A stretch of DNA of 64,000 nucleotides from Chamaesiphon minutus PCC 6605 (GCF_000317145.1 NC_019697.1:5941889-6005888); one strand, 5' to 3'. Positions 18,902 to 27,117 are shown, counted from the stretch's first letter. The notes: generated by a model from the sequence alone, not told the origin. Numbers and translations: made by a program.

Positions 18902-19629
18902 CGGTTCCTGATGGAATTCAATCAACCCTTAATTTATCTACTATTACTGGCTGGAACTGTAGCGTTATTGCTCCGAGATTGGGTAGATGCAGGCGCGATT
19001 TTTGCAGTCACATTGGTGAATGCGACGATCGGATTCGTTCAGGAATCCAAAGCCGAAAATGCGATCGCGGCTCTGGCTAAATCTGTCACTACTGAAGCTA
19101 CCGCGATTAGATCTGGCCAAAAAATCCGGCTCGATGCTCGCGAACTGGTACCTGGAGATTTGGTATTGCTAGCATCTGGGGATAAAGTACCCGCCGATCT
19201 CCGGTTGGGGAGCATCCGCGATCTGCAAGTGAGTGAAGCTGGATTAACAGGGGAATCTTTACCCGTCCAAAAAGCAGTCGATCCACTTGCCGCAGAAACA
19301 GTACTCGCCGATCGCACTAATATGGCATATGCAGGAAGTTTGGTGACATTTGGGCAAGCGCAGGGTGTGGTGGTAGCGATCGCCAACCAGACAGAGACTG
19401 GGCGGATTTCTCAACTGATGGAGCAAAGCAGCGGACTCAAAACCCCACTCACCCGCAAGATCGAGCAGTTTAGTCAGGCACAGTCGTACATTATTATGGG
19501 CTTGGCGGTGGTGATGGGTAAAGGTGGCGAGTGGGTTGAGGGGCTAAATGCCGCAGTTGCCCTAGCTGTGAGTGCCATTCCCGAAGGACTGCCAGCGGTG
19601 GTGACAGTAACGCTAGCGATCGGCGTACC
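18902..19629 (+). pseudogene. P-type cation ATPase fragment (N-terminal part)
   Basis: In-frame P2-type ATPase sequence from the first helices (EFNQPLIYLLLLAG) through the actuator domain with the TGES motif (AGLTGESLPVQK) to the M4 motif '[21 protein letters not shown]'. It lacks the start of the gene, cut at the IS66 element, and everything after M4, including the phosphorylation site. At about 19630 it is joined directly to hypE sequence in another frame; the ATPase frame runs on to 19726 as nonsense. A frame from ATG 18911 is open, but the product cannot transport. Confidence 0.8.
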
Positions 19630-20190
19630 ATTCTCGAACATCCACTCAAAATTGCTCCTAGTTCGATTCAAATTGGAGATGCGATCCTACTCAGTGGCGA
19701 TCTGGGGCGACATGGGATTGCCGTGATGGCGGCGCGGGAGGGGCTAGAATTTCAAGCCACCATTATCAGCGATTGTGCGCCACTAGCGGAGATTGTGGGC
19801 GAGTTACTGCAAGCGGGGATTAAAATTCACTGTTTGCGGGATCTGACTAGAGGCGGTTTAGCTAGCGCGCTCAATGAGCTGCTGATGGCTACCAAGCTCA
19901 CTATGTCGATCGATGAGTTGGCGATCCCAGTCTTGGAAGAGGTGCAAGGAGCCTGTGAATTACTCGGATTAGATCCCCTGTATATTGCTAATGAGGGGCG
20001 GTTTGTGGCGTTTGTAGCTCCGGAGGATGTCGATCGAGCGTTGGCAATCTTACGATCGAATGGTGAAGCGGCAACGGCGATCGGTAAAGTTGTTGCAACT
20101 CTCTCACCTGTTGTTATCCTCAATAGTAAGCTGGGCACTACTCGCATTCTCGATCTATTGAGTGGCGAGCAATTCCCCAGAATTGGTTAG
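19630..20190 (+). pseudogene. hypE: Hydrogenase maturation protein HypE, 5'-truncated
   Basis: HypE makes the thiocyanate precursor of the NiFe-hydrogenase cyanide ligand. The frame from about 19630 encodes the second half of the protein: '[25 protein letters not shown]', '[17 protein letters not shown]', '[16 protein letters not shown]', then the C-terminal strands. The N-terminal ATP-binding half is missing, replaced by the P-type ATPase fragment. The usual HypE C-terminal PRIC Cys motif appears as 'EQFPRIG', with the Cys that accepts the carbamoyl group absent. A GTG/ATG near 19723 could start a short product, but it would be inactive. No other hyp genes are present. Confidence 0.8.
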
Positions 20191-20224
20191 GTTGGGATTG
20201 GGATATTGGCGATCGTTTTAATCG

Positions 20225-20467
20225 TTATGACACGGCCATTCTCGACTGTCCGAGATGAAGATGTTCGCGATAATGACCATCTAGCCAACAGATTGGTAAT
20301 GATTCTTCAGACGGAAATCTCATTTCTGCTTTGGGAAATAAGGCGGGATCTTGAAGTTCTTCGCCAGCGTGACTTCTGCCGAGTACCTCAGCTTTAAAGG
20401 GATCGAAGAGATCGCTGAGTTCGAGAATTTCAACTAGCACTTGAGTCGGTCGATGCAGTAAAAACAT
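20225..20467 (-). CDS. Small conserved cyanobacterial protein ('acetyltransferase'-annotated type)
   Basis: From ATG 20467 the protein is 80 residues: 'MFLLHRPTQVLVEILELSDLFDPF', 'GRSHAGEELQDPALFPKAEMRFPSEESLPICWLD'. The pattern (hydrophobic start, then EEQDP..F.K..L.FPSGESLP.CW.D) matches a small cyanobacterial family often labelled acetyltransferase in databases without biochemical support. The last 15 residues may be altered at a rearrangement border. An AGAGAGGT ribosome-binding site precedes the ATG. A TCCTCA direct-repeat promoter site lies 95 nt upstream, placing it in the putative regulon. Confidence 0.65.
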   Translation of the reverse strand: MFLLHRPTQVLVEILELSDLFDPFKAEVLGRSHAGEELQDPALFPKAEMRFPSEESLPICWLDGHYREHLHLGQSRMAVS

Positions 20468-20544
20468 AAAAGACCTCTCTTTGTAAGAATACGGGTGTGA
20501 AGTGCTTACTGGCAAATAAATTTAGTCAGGGCTGCTTATTTATT

Positions 20545-20578
20545 ACTGTAAGCAAAAAATATGAGGAACTTGTGAGGA
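20545..20578 (-). promoter_or_regulatory. Direct-repeat promoter site 1 (small 80-aa protein gene)
   Basis: On the minus strand TCCTCACAAGTTCCTCA (20578-20562) is followed after 11 nt by TACAGT (20550-20545), a -10-like hexamer. It reads toward the small protein gene at 20467. It is identical to the consensus of the 15 sites. Confidence 0.8.
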
Positions 20579-20582
20579 TTGG

Positions 20583-20996
20583 TTAAGTTAGCAGCGCATT
20601 AAAGATATAGCCGATGCTAATAATACCAATTGTCATCAGCCCGATAAAGATGGCTAATAGTTGTGGGCGCAATACTTTTTTGAGAATTACCATTTCTGGC
20701 AAAGATAATGCTGTTACCGACATCGTGAAAGCCAAGACAGTACCCATCGACATTCCTTTATTTACCAAAGCTTCAGTAATCGGCACTACCCCTGCAATGT
20801 TCGCATAGAGGGGTCCGCCTAAAATTACGGCGATTGGTACTGCAAAAGGATTATTTGCACCTGCATATCGGATGACAAAATCTGTCGGTACATACCCATG
20901 AATTCCTGCCCCGATCGCAATTCCAGCCACCACATACAGCCCGGAAAATTTCACTCGATTGATATCTTTCTTGATCGAATCTTTGCTGCCAAGTTA
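20583..20996 (-). pseudogene. Permease C-terminal part (frameshifted from upstream half)
   Basis: Encodes four hydrophobic helices of a UPF0718-type permease: 'SGLYVVAGIAIGAGIHGYVP', 'FAVPIAVILGGPLYANIAGVVP', 'TVLAFTMSVTALSLPEMVILKKVL', 'IFIGLMTIGIISIGYIFNAL'. The matching upstream half is in another frame. The switch is near 20985-21000, where the thioredoxin-permease frame reads 'FDQERYQSS' and this frame begins 'DSIKKDINRVKFSG'. A one-base indel explains it. A GTG at 20954 could start a partial product. Confidence 0.75.
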
Positions 20997-21459
20997 ATGT
21001 CGCCAACAATAAATTTTCTTCATCATTTGATGACAGCATTTGTCGTGTTTTTCGTAGTTCCCATACAAATGGCTCCACCCATTTTTCTAATTTTAGGAGT
21101 CCGATAATATATCCAGAGAAGATCGCCAAGCCCACCCCAAAACTAATGTAGATGAGCATTACCTTTAGTCCAAATAATCCCCACAACAGAATCATGGCAA
21201 CTTCATTTACCATTGGTGCTGCCTGCAATAGTAGTTGAATTTGCTCTGGACTCATTACTTGTCCTTTGCTCACAACTTTGCCATCGATCGTCATTGCTGG
21301 TGTAGCCATCACCCCACGCATCGCAATTTCTACAGGATCGGTAATGTGTCGAACTTCAGCCGTTAAATTAAGATTTGCCAAAGCTGCTTTCGCATTTACT
21401 TCTAACTGTTGGCACTTTTTGCAGCCTGTACCCAAGATTTCAATCTCGATCGGATTCAT
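20851..21459 (-). pseudogene. Thioredoxin-like protein fused to a permease fragment
   Basis: Residues 1 to about 78 form a small redox-active disulfide (thioredoxin/glutaredoxin-like) domain with the CxxC motif in LGTGCKKCQQLE and the cis-Pro in ATPAMTIDG. After 'LLLQAA' the frame continues without a stop into the middle of a permease ('PMVNEVAMILLWGLFGLKV' and 'IYISFGVGLAIFSGYIIGLLKLEKWVEPFVWELRKT'). It then loses frame near residue 155 and ends in a missense tail. In other bacteria these are two neighbouring genes (permease plus thioredoxin) linked to metal or arsenic resistance. Here a deletion joined them and a later frameshift broke the permease. Confidence 0.75.
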
Positions 21460-21735
21460 AATATAGCTCCTATTTCATATTCTGGAAGTGGCTGAATGCA
21501 ATTAAATATAAAATCCCTGTAGGATGGGCACTGCCCAAAGCGTAGATTCGATCTAATTCTAGCCCCACAACTATGTTATAACCTGAGTTCGATGAGGCAT
21601 AGCCTCATCGAACTCAGATGTGACAACATGTTCAGCTTAATAGCAAATTTTATGTAAATTTTGGCACGATAAAACCCATCATTAAGATGATTAATGATTG
21701 AAAATATTGAGTTAAGTTAATAAATAAATAATCGG

Positions 21736-22626
21736 CTAAATAGGAACAATACTAAAGAAGTTTTGAGCAGGCTCATCTAGCTTCAAACTCGGCTTTTTAG
21801 GTTGATGAGTATAAGCAATTAATGCTGTAATCAGATTTAGCATGAAATTATGCAAGCTCCGATGGCGAGAATGGACTAAATAACAAATATTTTTTAACTG
21901 GTCATTTACCGTTTCAATCAGCGAGCGTTTCCGAAGTGATATTTTGTCATCCATCAAGATGAGCTTGTTTTTCATATTAGATTTTAGTGGCGTAATTAGC
22001 TGCAATCCTTTATTTAATAATTCTTCAAATAGTTCTTTCTTAATATATCCTTTGTCTCCAAATATTTTTCCTGATATTCCCTGTGTCATTGATGGCAAAT
22101 GTGTGCGGTCATCGACATTGCCAGGTGTGATTTTGCAGCTTAATATCTCTCCGCAATCATTAATAATTAAATGAAGCTTGAATCCAAAGTACCATCCCAT
22201 AGAACTCTTACTCAGCTTGGCAGTTTCTTTGAAAACCTTATTTCTTTTAATTCTTTTTGGGTGACAAACTGGAATAGCCGTGCTATCCACGAAACTAATT
22301 CCAGTCACCTTACCTTGACGAGAGTTGAGATAATAAAGGCAAGCTATTAAAACATTTGGCATCAACTCCACCATTCTATTGTAACTAACCAACTTTGGAA
22401 AATAATCAGTTAAGTTTTGACAAACATTTTTGAGGTAATAATCCTTAAATGTTCGATAGCTTGACTGATGGAAATGAATAGAAATAGTCATGACCTCGCT
22501 CAGTGATAGGCCGCAGCGTTTTGGTAAGCTATTACCGTTGGCAGGGAAAGATATTGATGAAAAAGTTGCTAGCCAATCTTGGCAGAAATCATCTATTTCA
22601 CAAAATAGTTCGGTTAAGTCCATCAT
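21736..22626 (-). CDS. IS982-family transposase
   Basis: A 296-residue DDE transposase. The N-terminal 'LFCEIDDFCQDWLATF' and 'LSLSEVMTISIHFHQSSYRTFKDYYL' are typical. Catalytic residues are in 'ISFVDSTAIPVCHPKRI', 'KIFGDKGYIKKELFEEL' and 'RKRSLIETVNDQLKNICYLVHSRHRS'. It appears full-length and intact. Confidence 0.92.
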   Translation of the reverse strand: MMDLTELFCEIDDFCQDWLATFSSISFPANGNSLPKRCGLSLSEVMTISIHFHQSSYRTFKDYYLKNVCQNLTDYFPKLVSYNRMVELMPNVLIACLYYLNSRQGKVTGISFVDSTAIPVCHPKRIKRNKVFKETAKLSKSSMGWYFGFKLHLIINDCGEILSCKITPGNVDDRTHLPSMTQGISGKIFGDKGYIKKELFEELLNKGLQLITPLKSNMKNKLILMDDKISLRKRSLIETVNDQLKNICYLVHSRHRSLHNFMLNLITALIAYTHQPKKPSLKLDEPAQNFFSIVPI

Positions 22627-22785
22627 CTAAGTGTGGTTTTCTAATATATATATTAATTTAACCAGAATCAGAGATTATACATAAGGGTTGCAATGCTATT
22701 TGTACTTTTATTTGCCGACCGCTCCTCAGAACTTTTAATAACTTATTAATTGTTAATTATTTGTAATTATCGATCGACGTTTTAC

Positions 22786-22832
22786 TTCCAAGTCATTATC
22801 AATAATCAAAGCTTATTGATAATGACTTGGAA
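22786..22832. repeat. 20-bp perfect hairpin inside the IS982 element
   Basis: Arms 22786-22805 and 22813-22832 are perfect inverted copies (TTCCAAGTCATTATCAATAA on the left) with a 7-nt loop. The hairpin lies between the element end and the transposase gene, on its upstream side. It could block read-through transcription into the transposase; this is inference. Confidence 0.7.
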
Positions 22833-22974
22833 ATATCTCATTTTAATAATTGATGTTTATGACTCAAGCACAGTCAGAGACTTGATTTGATGATGAGGCA
22901 CAGCCTCATCGAACTCAGGTTTATATATTGCTACTTATCTAAAAACCTAATTCATCAGGATTTAGTTAAGATCG

Positions 22975-23475
22975 TCACATCAGATGAGGTGGATTTATTT
23001 CCTTATTACTACTGACGCCATTAGTCATCCTTCCGCTCGTCTGATAGTGAGAAATTCGATAGATGCGGCTTACATCTGCACGTCCCCACGTATCGATCCA
23101 ATTGCGATTGATAGCCGGAGTAAGTGAGGGATTCTGTGCTTTAATCAGTTGCATAATTCGATTCTCGTTCCGAGAGGCTACGCCAACGATTTCCGATCGA
23201 TCTGTAATCCGCTCGGCCCGACCCTTCACCACTACACTTCGCCAATGTAGCGATCCAGTTACTTCTTCAACCTGTAGGCAAATTTCTGGATTCACATCCA
23301 TGCCATAGGTCTTCATCCCTTCGGTTGTAAATAGATAAATATCCGCACCTTCGAGATAATAATGCATTGGAATCACGGAGGGTTTTCCTTCGTAGATGAA
23401 GCTGAGATGACCGTACCCTACTTTGTGGAGCAATTCACGGATTTCTTTGGCACTCATTTCATCGATATTTAGCAT
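22975..23475 (-). CDS. Pyridoxamine 5'-phosphate oxidase-like FMN-binding split-barrel protein
   Basis: A 166-residue split-barrel protein: '[37 protein letters not shown]' and 'ICLQVEEVTGSLHWRSVVVKGRAERI'. It is close to the domain fused to the C-terminus of FtsH at 39434-41881 (shared 'MHYYL', '[10 protein letters not shown]', 'LHWRSV', 'NPxLxPAINR'), so the two are paralogues. The family binds flavin or F420/heme, and some are oxidative-stress proteins. The substrate is unknown. It sits right of the IS982 element and no direct-repeat promoter site was found upstream. Confidence 0.85.
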   Translation of the reverse strand: MLNIDEMSAKEIRELLHKVGYGHLSFIYEGKPSVIPMHYYLEGADIYLFTTEGMKTYGMDVNPEICLQVEEVTGSLHWRSVVVKGRAERITDRSEIVGVASRNENRIMQLIKAQNPSLTPAINRNWIDTWGRADVSRIYRISHYQTSGRMTNGVSSNKEINPPHLM

Positions 23476-23577
23476 AATTCTTCTCTGTAAAGATTCGATC
23501 TTAGGTACAGCCTCTGGAGTAAAGAGATCGGTGATTTGAAATGGACAGTTTAGTTATCTTGGGGTTCTATCCGATCG

Positions 23578-24063
23578 CTAAATCGATCGCGTTTTGTCCA
23601 TCAGCACAGAGCAAGGCGCACGATGGAGAACATAATTGCTGACGCTGCCGACGAGCAACTCATTGAGACCAGAAATGCCCCTATGTCCCATCACAATTAG
23701 ATCGATATCCGCAGATTGGGCAAATTCACAGATTTTGCGACCAGGGCCGCCAGCAACCTGGTGAAATTCAGTGGCAACGCCTGCGGCGGTGGCTCGATCT
23801 GCCAGCGATTTTAATAGATCTAAATTTTGTTGTTCGTAGGTCTGCCAGCGTTCTTGGTATATTTGCAGCGTCTCACTATTGGCAACTGGCATATAGTCCA
23901 TGCCGATGGGCATCGGCAGTGTTAAATTATTCTGCTCCTCAAAAGATAGAACATGCAAGAGTACAAGATTAGCCTTATCGGCCTTGGCAATATCGAGTGC
24001 TGCTTTAAACACATCATGGCTACTGTCCGAGCCATCTATTGCCACCAAAATTTTCTTAAACAT
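23578..24063 (-). CDS. Universal stress protein (UspA family)
   Basis: A 161-residue single Usp domain: 'FKKILVAIDGSDSSHDVFKAAL' at the start and the ATP-binding G-x2-G-x9-G-S signature 'GHRGISGLNELLVGSVSNYV' at about 130-149. Such ATP-binding Usps act in starvation, hypoxia and dormancy responses. A direct-repeat promoter site lies 64 nt upstream of the start, linking it to the putative regulon. It is intact. Confidence 0.92.
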   Translation of the reverse strand: MFKKILVAIDGSDSSHDVFKAALDIAKADKANLVLLHVLSFEEQNNLTLPMPIGMDYMPVANSETLQIYQERWQTYEQQNLDLLKSLADRATAAGVATEFHQVAGGPGRKICEFAQSADIDLIVMGHRGISGLNELLVGSVSNYVLHRAPCSVLMDKTRSI

Positions 24064-24109
24064 ATAGATCTCCTGTGACGTTAGATCTGTCTAATGACCT
24101 AATACAATC

Positions 24110-24143
24110 ACTCTACGAAGATAATTTGAGGAAGTTGTGAGCA
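24110..24143 (-). promoter_or_regulatory. Direct-repeat promoter site 2 (universal stress protein gene)
   Basis: The minus strand reads TGCTCACAACTTCCTCA (24143-24127), then 11 nt, then TAGAGT (24115-24110). It lies 64 nt upstream of the stress-protein start. The site overlaps the end of an ABC-ATPase remnant, so the promoter seems to have been created or placed at a rearrangement joint. Confidence 0.75.
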
Positions 24144-24228
24144 TTTTCAACAATTACCCCATCCACCATCTGAATTACTCGCCCAGTTCTGGCAGCAACA
24201 TTGGCATCATGAGTAACGATTCTCCAGC
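24113..24228 (-). pseudogene. C-terminal scrap of an ABC exporter ATPase
   Basis: A frame ending at TAG 24113-24115 encodes 'RIVTHDANVAARTGRVIQMVDGVIVEN', the H-loop (THD) and final strand of a MacB/DevA-type ABC ATPase. Only about 35 residues remain, fused out of frame to the HlyD-like scrap upstream. Together these are leftovers of a DevBCA-like export system. Confidence 0.6.
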
Positions 24229-24617
24229 CTGTCTTTCAAGCCGACTTTGACTAAGGCTTTGGTGGCTCGATCGATCCGCTGGGCGCGGGATTGAGCGATA
24301 TCTTCTGGACGCGAGCCAGCTTTGAGCAGATTGAGTGCCTCTTGCCGCTGTTTGAGAACGCTTTTGGCTTGGGCGATATCTTCGGGACGCGATCCGGCTT
24401 TGAGCAGATTGAGTGCTTGCTGGTCGCGATCGACTTGTGCTTGGGCACTATCATGAGTCGAGAGTGCCTTACTCAGAGCTTGTTGCGAAACGGCTTGCGC
24501 TGCATATAACTTTTGCGTGGGTTGCAGATCTTCTTGCGCTTGCCTGTGAGTGACCTGAGATTTACTCAAATTAGCTTGTGCTTGAGCGATATCCTGCGAT
24601 CGCGACCCCAATCCCAA
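24207..24617 (-). pseudogene. Fragment of an HlyD/DevB-type membrane-fusion protein
   Basis: 136 codons of Gln/Ala-rich coiled-coil: 'DIAQAQANLSKSQVTHRQAQEDL', 'LYAAQAVSQQALSKA' and two copies of 'LNLLKAGSRPEDIAQ'. This is the hairpin of periplasmic adaptors of ABC exporters. It lacks the signal anchor, lipoyl halves and barrel. Upstream it overlaps the end of the secreted protein gene by about 50 nt, marking a deletion joint. Confidence 0.65.
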
Positions 24618-24934
24618 CGACTATGATGATTGGCTTCTCTTCTGAGTCGAATATCGGTTCGATAACCACGCCGCTCCCATCTACGGGCAGCGCGTTCGGC
24701 ATCGCGACGCTCTACATGAAAACCATCTAAAATCCAGATCCCGACTCGATCTCGTGGATTACGGTAATAAACATAGTACCGCTGCTCTTGGCGACCGCGA
24801 TATTGAGCTAGTTGCAAATTCGCCTGCCCATGAAAGTTCTGTCTAGATTGTTGCGGGTCTAGTGCATTTGCAACACAAGGTGTAGCTGCTAAAAATCCGA
24901 TATATATCAGTGAGATCGGAATTATCTTGCTCAT
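24566..24934 (-). CDS. Small secreted protein with SPOR-like repeat, paralogue A
   Basis: A 122-residue protein with an N-terminal signal peptide (MSKIIPISLIYIGFLAATPCVANA). The mature part has 'YYVYYRNPRDRVGIWILDGFHVERRDAERAARRWERRGYRT', also found in the next gene ('YTVHYRSPRDRKWILAGFHAERRDAERAARRLQRSGFRT'). The strand, then helix of 'AERAARRLERRGYRT', resembles half of an SPOR-type fold, but that assignment is weak. The last 15 or so residues run into HlyD-like sequence and may be altered. A direct-repeat promoter lies 44 nt upstream. Confidence 0.65.
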   Translation of the reverse strand: MSKIIPISLIYIGFLAATPCVANALDPQQSRQNFHGQANLQLAQYRGRQEQRYYVYYRNPRDRVGIWILDGFHVERRDAERAARRWERRGYRTDIRLRREANHHSRWDWGRDRRISLKHKLI

Positions 24935-24960
24935 AAAATTCTCCTGTTAACCACGGATTA

Positions 24961-24994
24961 ACTTTATAAAGAACCTGTGAGTTTCTTGTGAGAA
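24961..24994 (-). promoter_or_regulatory. Direct-repeat promoter site 3 (secreted protein A gene)
   Basis: The minus strand reads TTCTCACAAGAAACTCA (24994-24978), then 11 nt, then TAAAGT (24966-24961). It lies 44 nt upstream of the secreted protein start. Confidence 0.7.
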
Positions 24995-25060
24995 AAAAGA
25001 TGCGACAGTTTGATTTTTGGATAAATTTATGAAGTTCTTACCTTTTCAATCTAAGTTAAT

Positions 25061-25384
25061 CTAGCGATCTCCAGTCCTACGCCGTTCGGCTGCTGCGAGC
25101 GATCTGATTTGGGTTCTAAAACCACTCCGCTGCAATCTGCGGGCAGCACGTTCGGCATCGCGACGCTCGGCGTGGAAACCTGCTAGAATCCATTTTCTGT
25201 CGCGAGGGCTGCGGTAATGAACGGTATAGCCAATTTGGTAGGGGGGATGAACTTGGGAGATGTGTACCTTCACTTCATCATCAAAGTTCTGGCTGACTAT
25301 TTGTGAATCCAGTGCATTGACCGTCAAAGGCATCGCCACTAAAAACCCCACAGATACCAGCGAAACTAGAATTATTTTAATCAT
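25061..25384 (-). CDS. Small secreted protein with SPOR-like repeat, paralogue B
   Basis: From ATG 25384 the protein is 107 residues with a signal peptide (MIKIILVSLVSVGFLVAMPLTVNA) and the same 'RSPRDRKWILAGFHAERRDAERAARRLQRSGFRT' core as the neighbouring gene. The two genes are tandem duplicates in the same orientation, each with its own direct-repeat promoter site. The function is unknown; a periplasmic or outer-surface role is inferred from the signal peptide. An upstream in-frame start (25408) would precede the signal peptide and is less likely. Confidence 0.65.
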   Translation of the reverse strand: MIKIILVSLVSVGFLVAMPLTVNALDSQIVSQNFDDEVKVHISQVHPPYQIGYTVHYRSPRDRKWILAGFHAERRDAERAARRLQRSGFRTQIRSLAAAERRRTGDR

Positions 25385-25412
25385 AAAGATTCTGTTGTTT
25401 ACCCACACATTC

Positions 25413-25446
25413 AGCCTACAAATATCGTGTGAGGTTCTTGTGAGTA
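25413..25446 (-). promoter_or_regulatory. Direct-repeat promoter site 4 (secreted protein B gene)
   Basis: The minus strand reads TACTCACAAGAACCTCA (25446-25430), then 11 nt, then TAGGCT (25418-25413). It forms a back-to-back pair with site 5 in the divergent region before dnaJ. Confidence 0.7.
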
Positions 25447-25493
25447 AACAGATTCGCTCTGGTTAATCCGTTCGACTCTTTAATTTCCGTAAA

Positions 25494-25527
25494 AGCTCAC
25501 GAGATCCTCACATTTAAAATCTAATGT
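25494..25527 (+). promoter_or_regulatory. Direct-repeat promoter site 5 (dnaJ-cbpM operon)
   Basis: The plus strand reads AGCTCACGAGATCCTCA (25494-25510), then 11 nt, then TAATGT (25522-25527). It points to the J-domain gene at 25586. Confidence 0.7.
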
Positions 25528-25585
25528 AAATAACAATGATTCGGATAATTTCGAGCCAGTGCTCCTAGATTTGGAGAGGTCAATA

Positions 25586-26542
25586 ATGCCAACTGCAACA
25601 GATTTTAAGGATTATTACGCCACTCTGGGAGTCGGCAAAGCGGCAACTCCTGAAGAAATCAAACGAGCTTACCGAAAACTTGCCCGCAAGTGCCATCCCG
25701 ACCTCAATCCTGGTGATAAAGACGCAGAGACAAAGTTCAAAGAACTTAACGAAGCCAATGAGGTACTCTCCGATCCAGATAAGCGGGAGCAGTACGACCA
25801 ATTTGGTCAGTACTGGGATCGCCCTGGATACGGTCAAGCATCGCCACAGAGCGGAGCTAATGTTGGAGTTGAAGATTTTGGTCAGTATAGTGACTTTGAC
25901 TCATTTATCAACGATTTGTTGGGTCGATCTGGACGTAGAACTTCTACCCGTAGAACTGCTACTGGTGGGTTTGACGATCTCGGTGGATTTCGCTCTCAAG
26001 CTCCCGCACCGGATACCGAAGCCGCGATCGCGCTGACCTTTGCACAAGCGTTTCATGGCGTTCAACAGCGGCTGCAACTCGACGATGACACGATTAATGT
26101 CCGCATTCCCGCAGGTGCTAAACCAGGCAGTCGGATTCGGCTCAAGGGTAAAGGTCGAGCTAGTCCGTTTACTCAACAGCGCGGCGATTTGTATCTCACC
26201 ATCGAAATACGACCCCATCCCTTCTTTCGATTTGAGGGTGATAACTTGGTTTGCGACGTGCCGATTCGCCCCGATGAAGCGGTGTTAGGAGCGGAAATTA
26301 GTGTGCCAACACCCGATGGTAGTGTAAAGATGAAAGTACCCAAGGGCATCAAATCGGGGCAATCGCTCAGATTGCGAGGCAAAGGTTGGACATTGCCCAA
26401 AGGAGGACGCGGTGACTTATTAGCCAAACTTCAGATCGTTACGCCCCAAGATCTTAGCGAAATCGAGCAAGAGTGCTACGAAAAAATCCAAGCACATAGC
26501 AGCTTTAACCCCCGCGCCCAGTTAGAGGAGATTAAATTATGA
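25586..26542 (+). CDS. cbpA: CbpA-type J-domain co-chaperone (DnaJ family)
   Basis: Stimulates DnaK ATPase and delivers clients. From ATG 25586 (GAGAGGT ribosome-binding site) it is 318 residues. The J domain at about 5-70 has the HPD motif in [12 protein letters not shown] Gly-rich linker follows, and two beta-barrel client-binding domains run from about 145 to 300 ('[19 protein letters not shown]', '[19 protein letters not shown]'). It lacks the zinc-finger region of DnaJ, which places it with CbpA. The next gene, cbpM, overlaps by ATGA, as expected for its dedicated inhibitor. Confidence 0.93.
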   Translation: MPTATDFKDYYATLGVGKAATPEEIKRAYRKLARKCHPDLNPGDKDAETKFKELNEANEVLSDPDKREQYDQFGQYWDRPGYGQASPQSGANVGVEDFGQYSDFDSFINDLLGRSGRRTSTRRTATGGFDDLGGFRSQAPAPDTEAAIALTFAQAFHGVQQRLQLDDDTINVRIPAGAKPGSRIRLKGKGRASPFTQQRGDLYLTIEIRPHPFFRFEGDNLVCDVPIRPDEAVLGAEISVPTPDGSVKMKVPKGIKSGQSLRLRGKGWTLPKGGRGDLLAKLQIVTPQDLSEIEQECYEKIQAHSSFNPRAQLEEIKL

Positions 26543-26850
26543 CATTCAGCCTTTCGACGACTGTGGTTTCCGATGAGGGAGAGCGACTTTATACCTTTGA
26601 ATCTGCTGCATCGATCGCTCAAACTTCGATTTCGGTTATCCAGATTTACGTGCAGTTGGGTGTAATCGAACCCACAGGCTCGATGTTGCATTCCCGCGAG
26701 ATTGCCCGCATCGGGCAGATTCAGCGGTTACGTCAAGATTTGGGGCTGAATCTAGTTGGCGCGGCAATGGTGCTGGATTTAGCTCAGGAGGTTGCCCAAT
26801 TACGCGCACAGCTTGAGATATATCGATCGGGGTCGCCGAATTCGTTTTGA
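26539..26850 (+). CDS. cbpM: Chaperone modulatory protein CbpM-like
   Basis: A 103-residue MerR-like helical protein: '[28 protein letters not shown]' (recognition-helix-like) and '[42 protein letters not shown]' (C-terminal coiled coil). CbpM binds the J domain of CbpA and restrains it. Its start overlaps the stop of the J-domain gene (ATGA), so the two are translationally coupled. Confidence 0.88.
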   Translation: MTFSLSTTVVSDEGERLYTFESAASIAQTSISVIQIYVQLGVIEPTGSMLHSREIARIGQIQRLRQDLGLNLVGAAMVLDLAQEVAQLRAQLEIYRSGSPNSF

Positions 26851-26922
26851 ATCGACAGTCCAGATTAAGTCAATCCGATCGATCGACGTAGTTAGTCAAC
26901 TGCATTAGTCAAGGTAATTCTT

Positions 26923-27117
26923 ATGCTGTCAGGAGATGCGATCGAGTTATTACGGAGCCTGAATCATACCGATAAATTGTATGCGATCCAACTGCTAATT
27001 TCAGATTTAGTTAAAGAAGAAGCTGAGTTGCTAAAATCTGGTTTCTCATCTCTATATGATGATTCTGGTGATGCTGAATTAGGTGAACTAGAGGAAATAG
27101 ATGAGGAAAGGTTCTGA
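26923..27117 (+). CDS. Small acidic hypothetical protein
   Basis: A 64-residue protein with a helical N-terminal half ('AIELLRSLNHTDKLYAIQLLISDLVKEEAELLKSG') and an acidic tail (ELEEIDEERF). The N-terminal pattern resembles short cyanobacterial proteins that often accompany toxin genes, but no toxin follows. It is probably the last gene of the dnaJ-cbpM operon, as a terminator follows 120 nt downstream. Confidence 0.5.
   Translation: MLSGDAIELLRSLNHTDKLYAIQLLISDLVKEEAELLKSGFSSLYDDSGDAELGELEEIDEERF

Larger units (their letters stand above)
21576..22925 (-). mobile_element. IS982-family insertion sequence with TTATA target duplication
   Basis: The ends are ACCTGAGTTCGATGAGGC (from 21581) and its inverted copy (to 22920), flanked by the 5-bp direct repeat TTATA (21576-21580, 22921-22925). 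Each end also holds an inner GATGAGGC..GCCTCATC palindrome. The element is 1340 bp, longer than the usual ~1 kb, because about 290 nt of non-coding DNA with a 20-bp hairpin precedes the transposase gene. Confidence 0.85.

Noticed and set aside
24971-24994. A possible third half-site at promoter site 3
   Set aside because: The extra GAACCTGTGAG on the plus strand is part of the second half-site plus spacer. A third TCCTCA unit is not supported.
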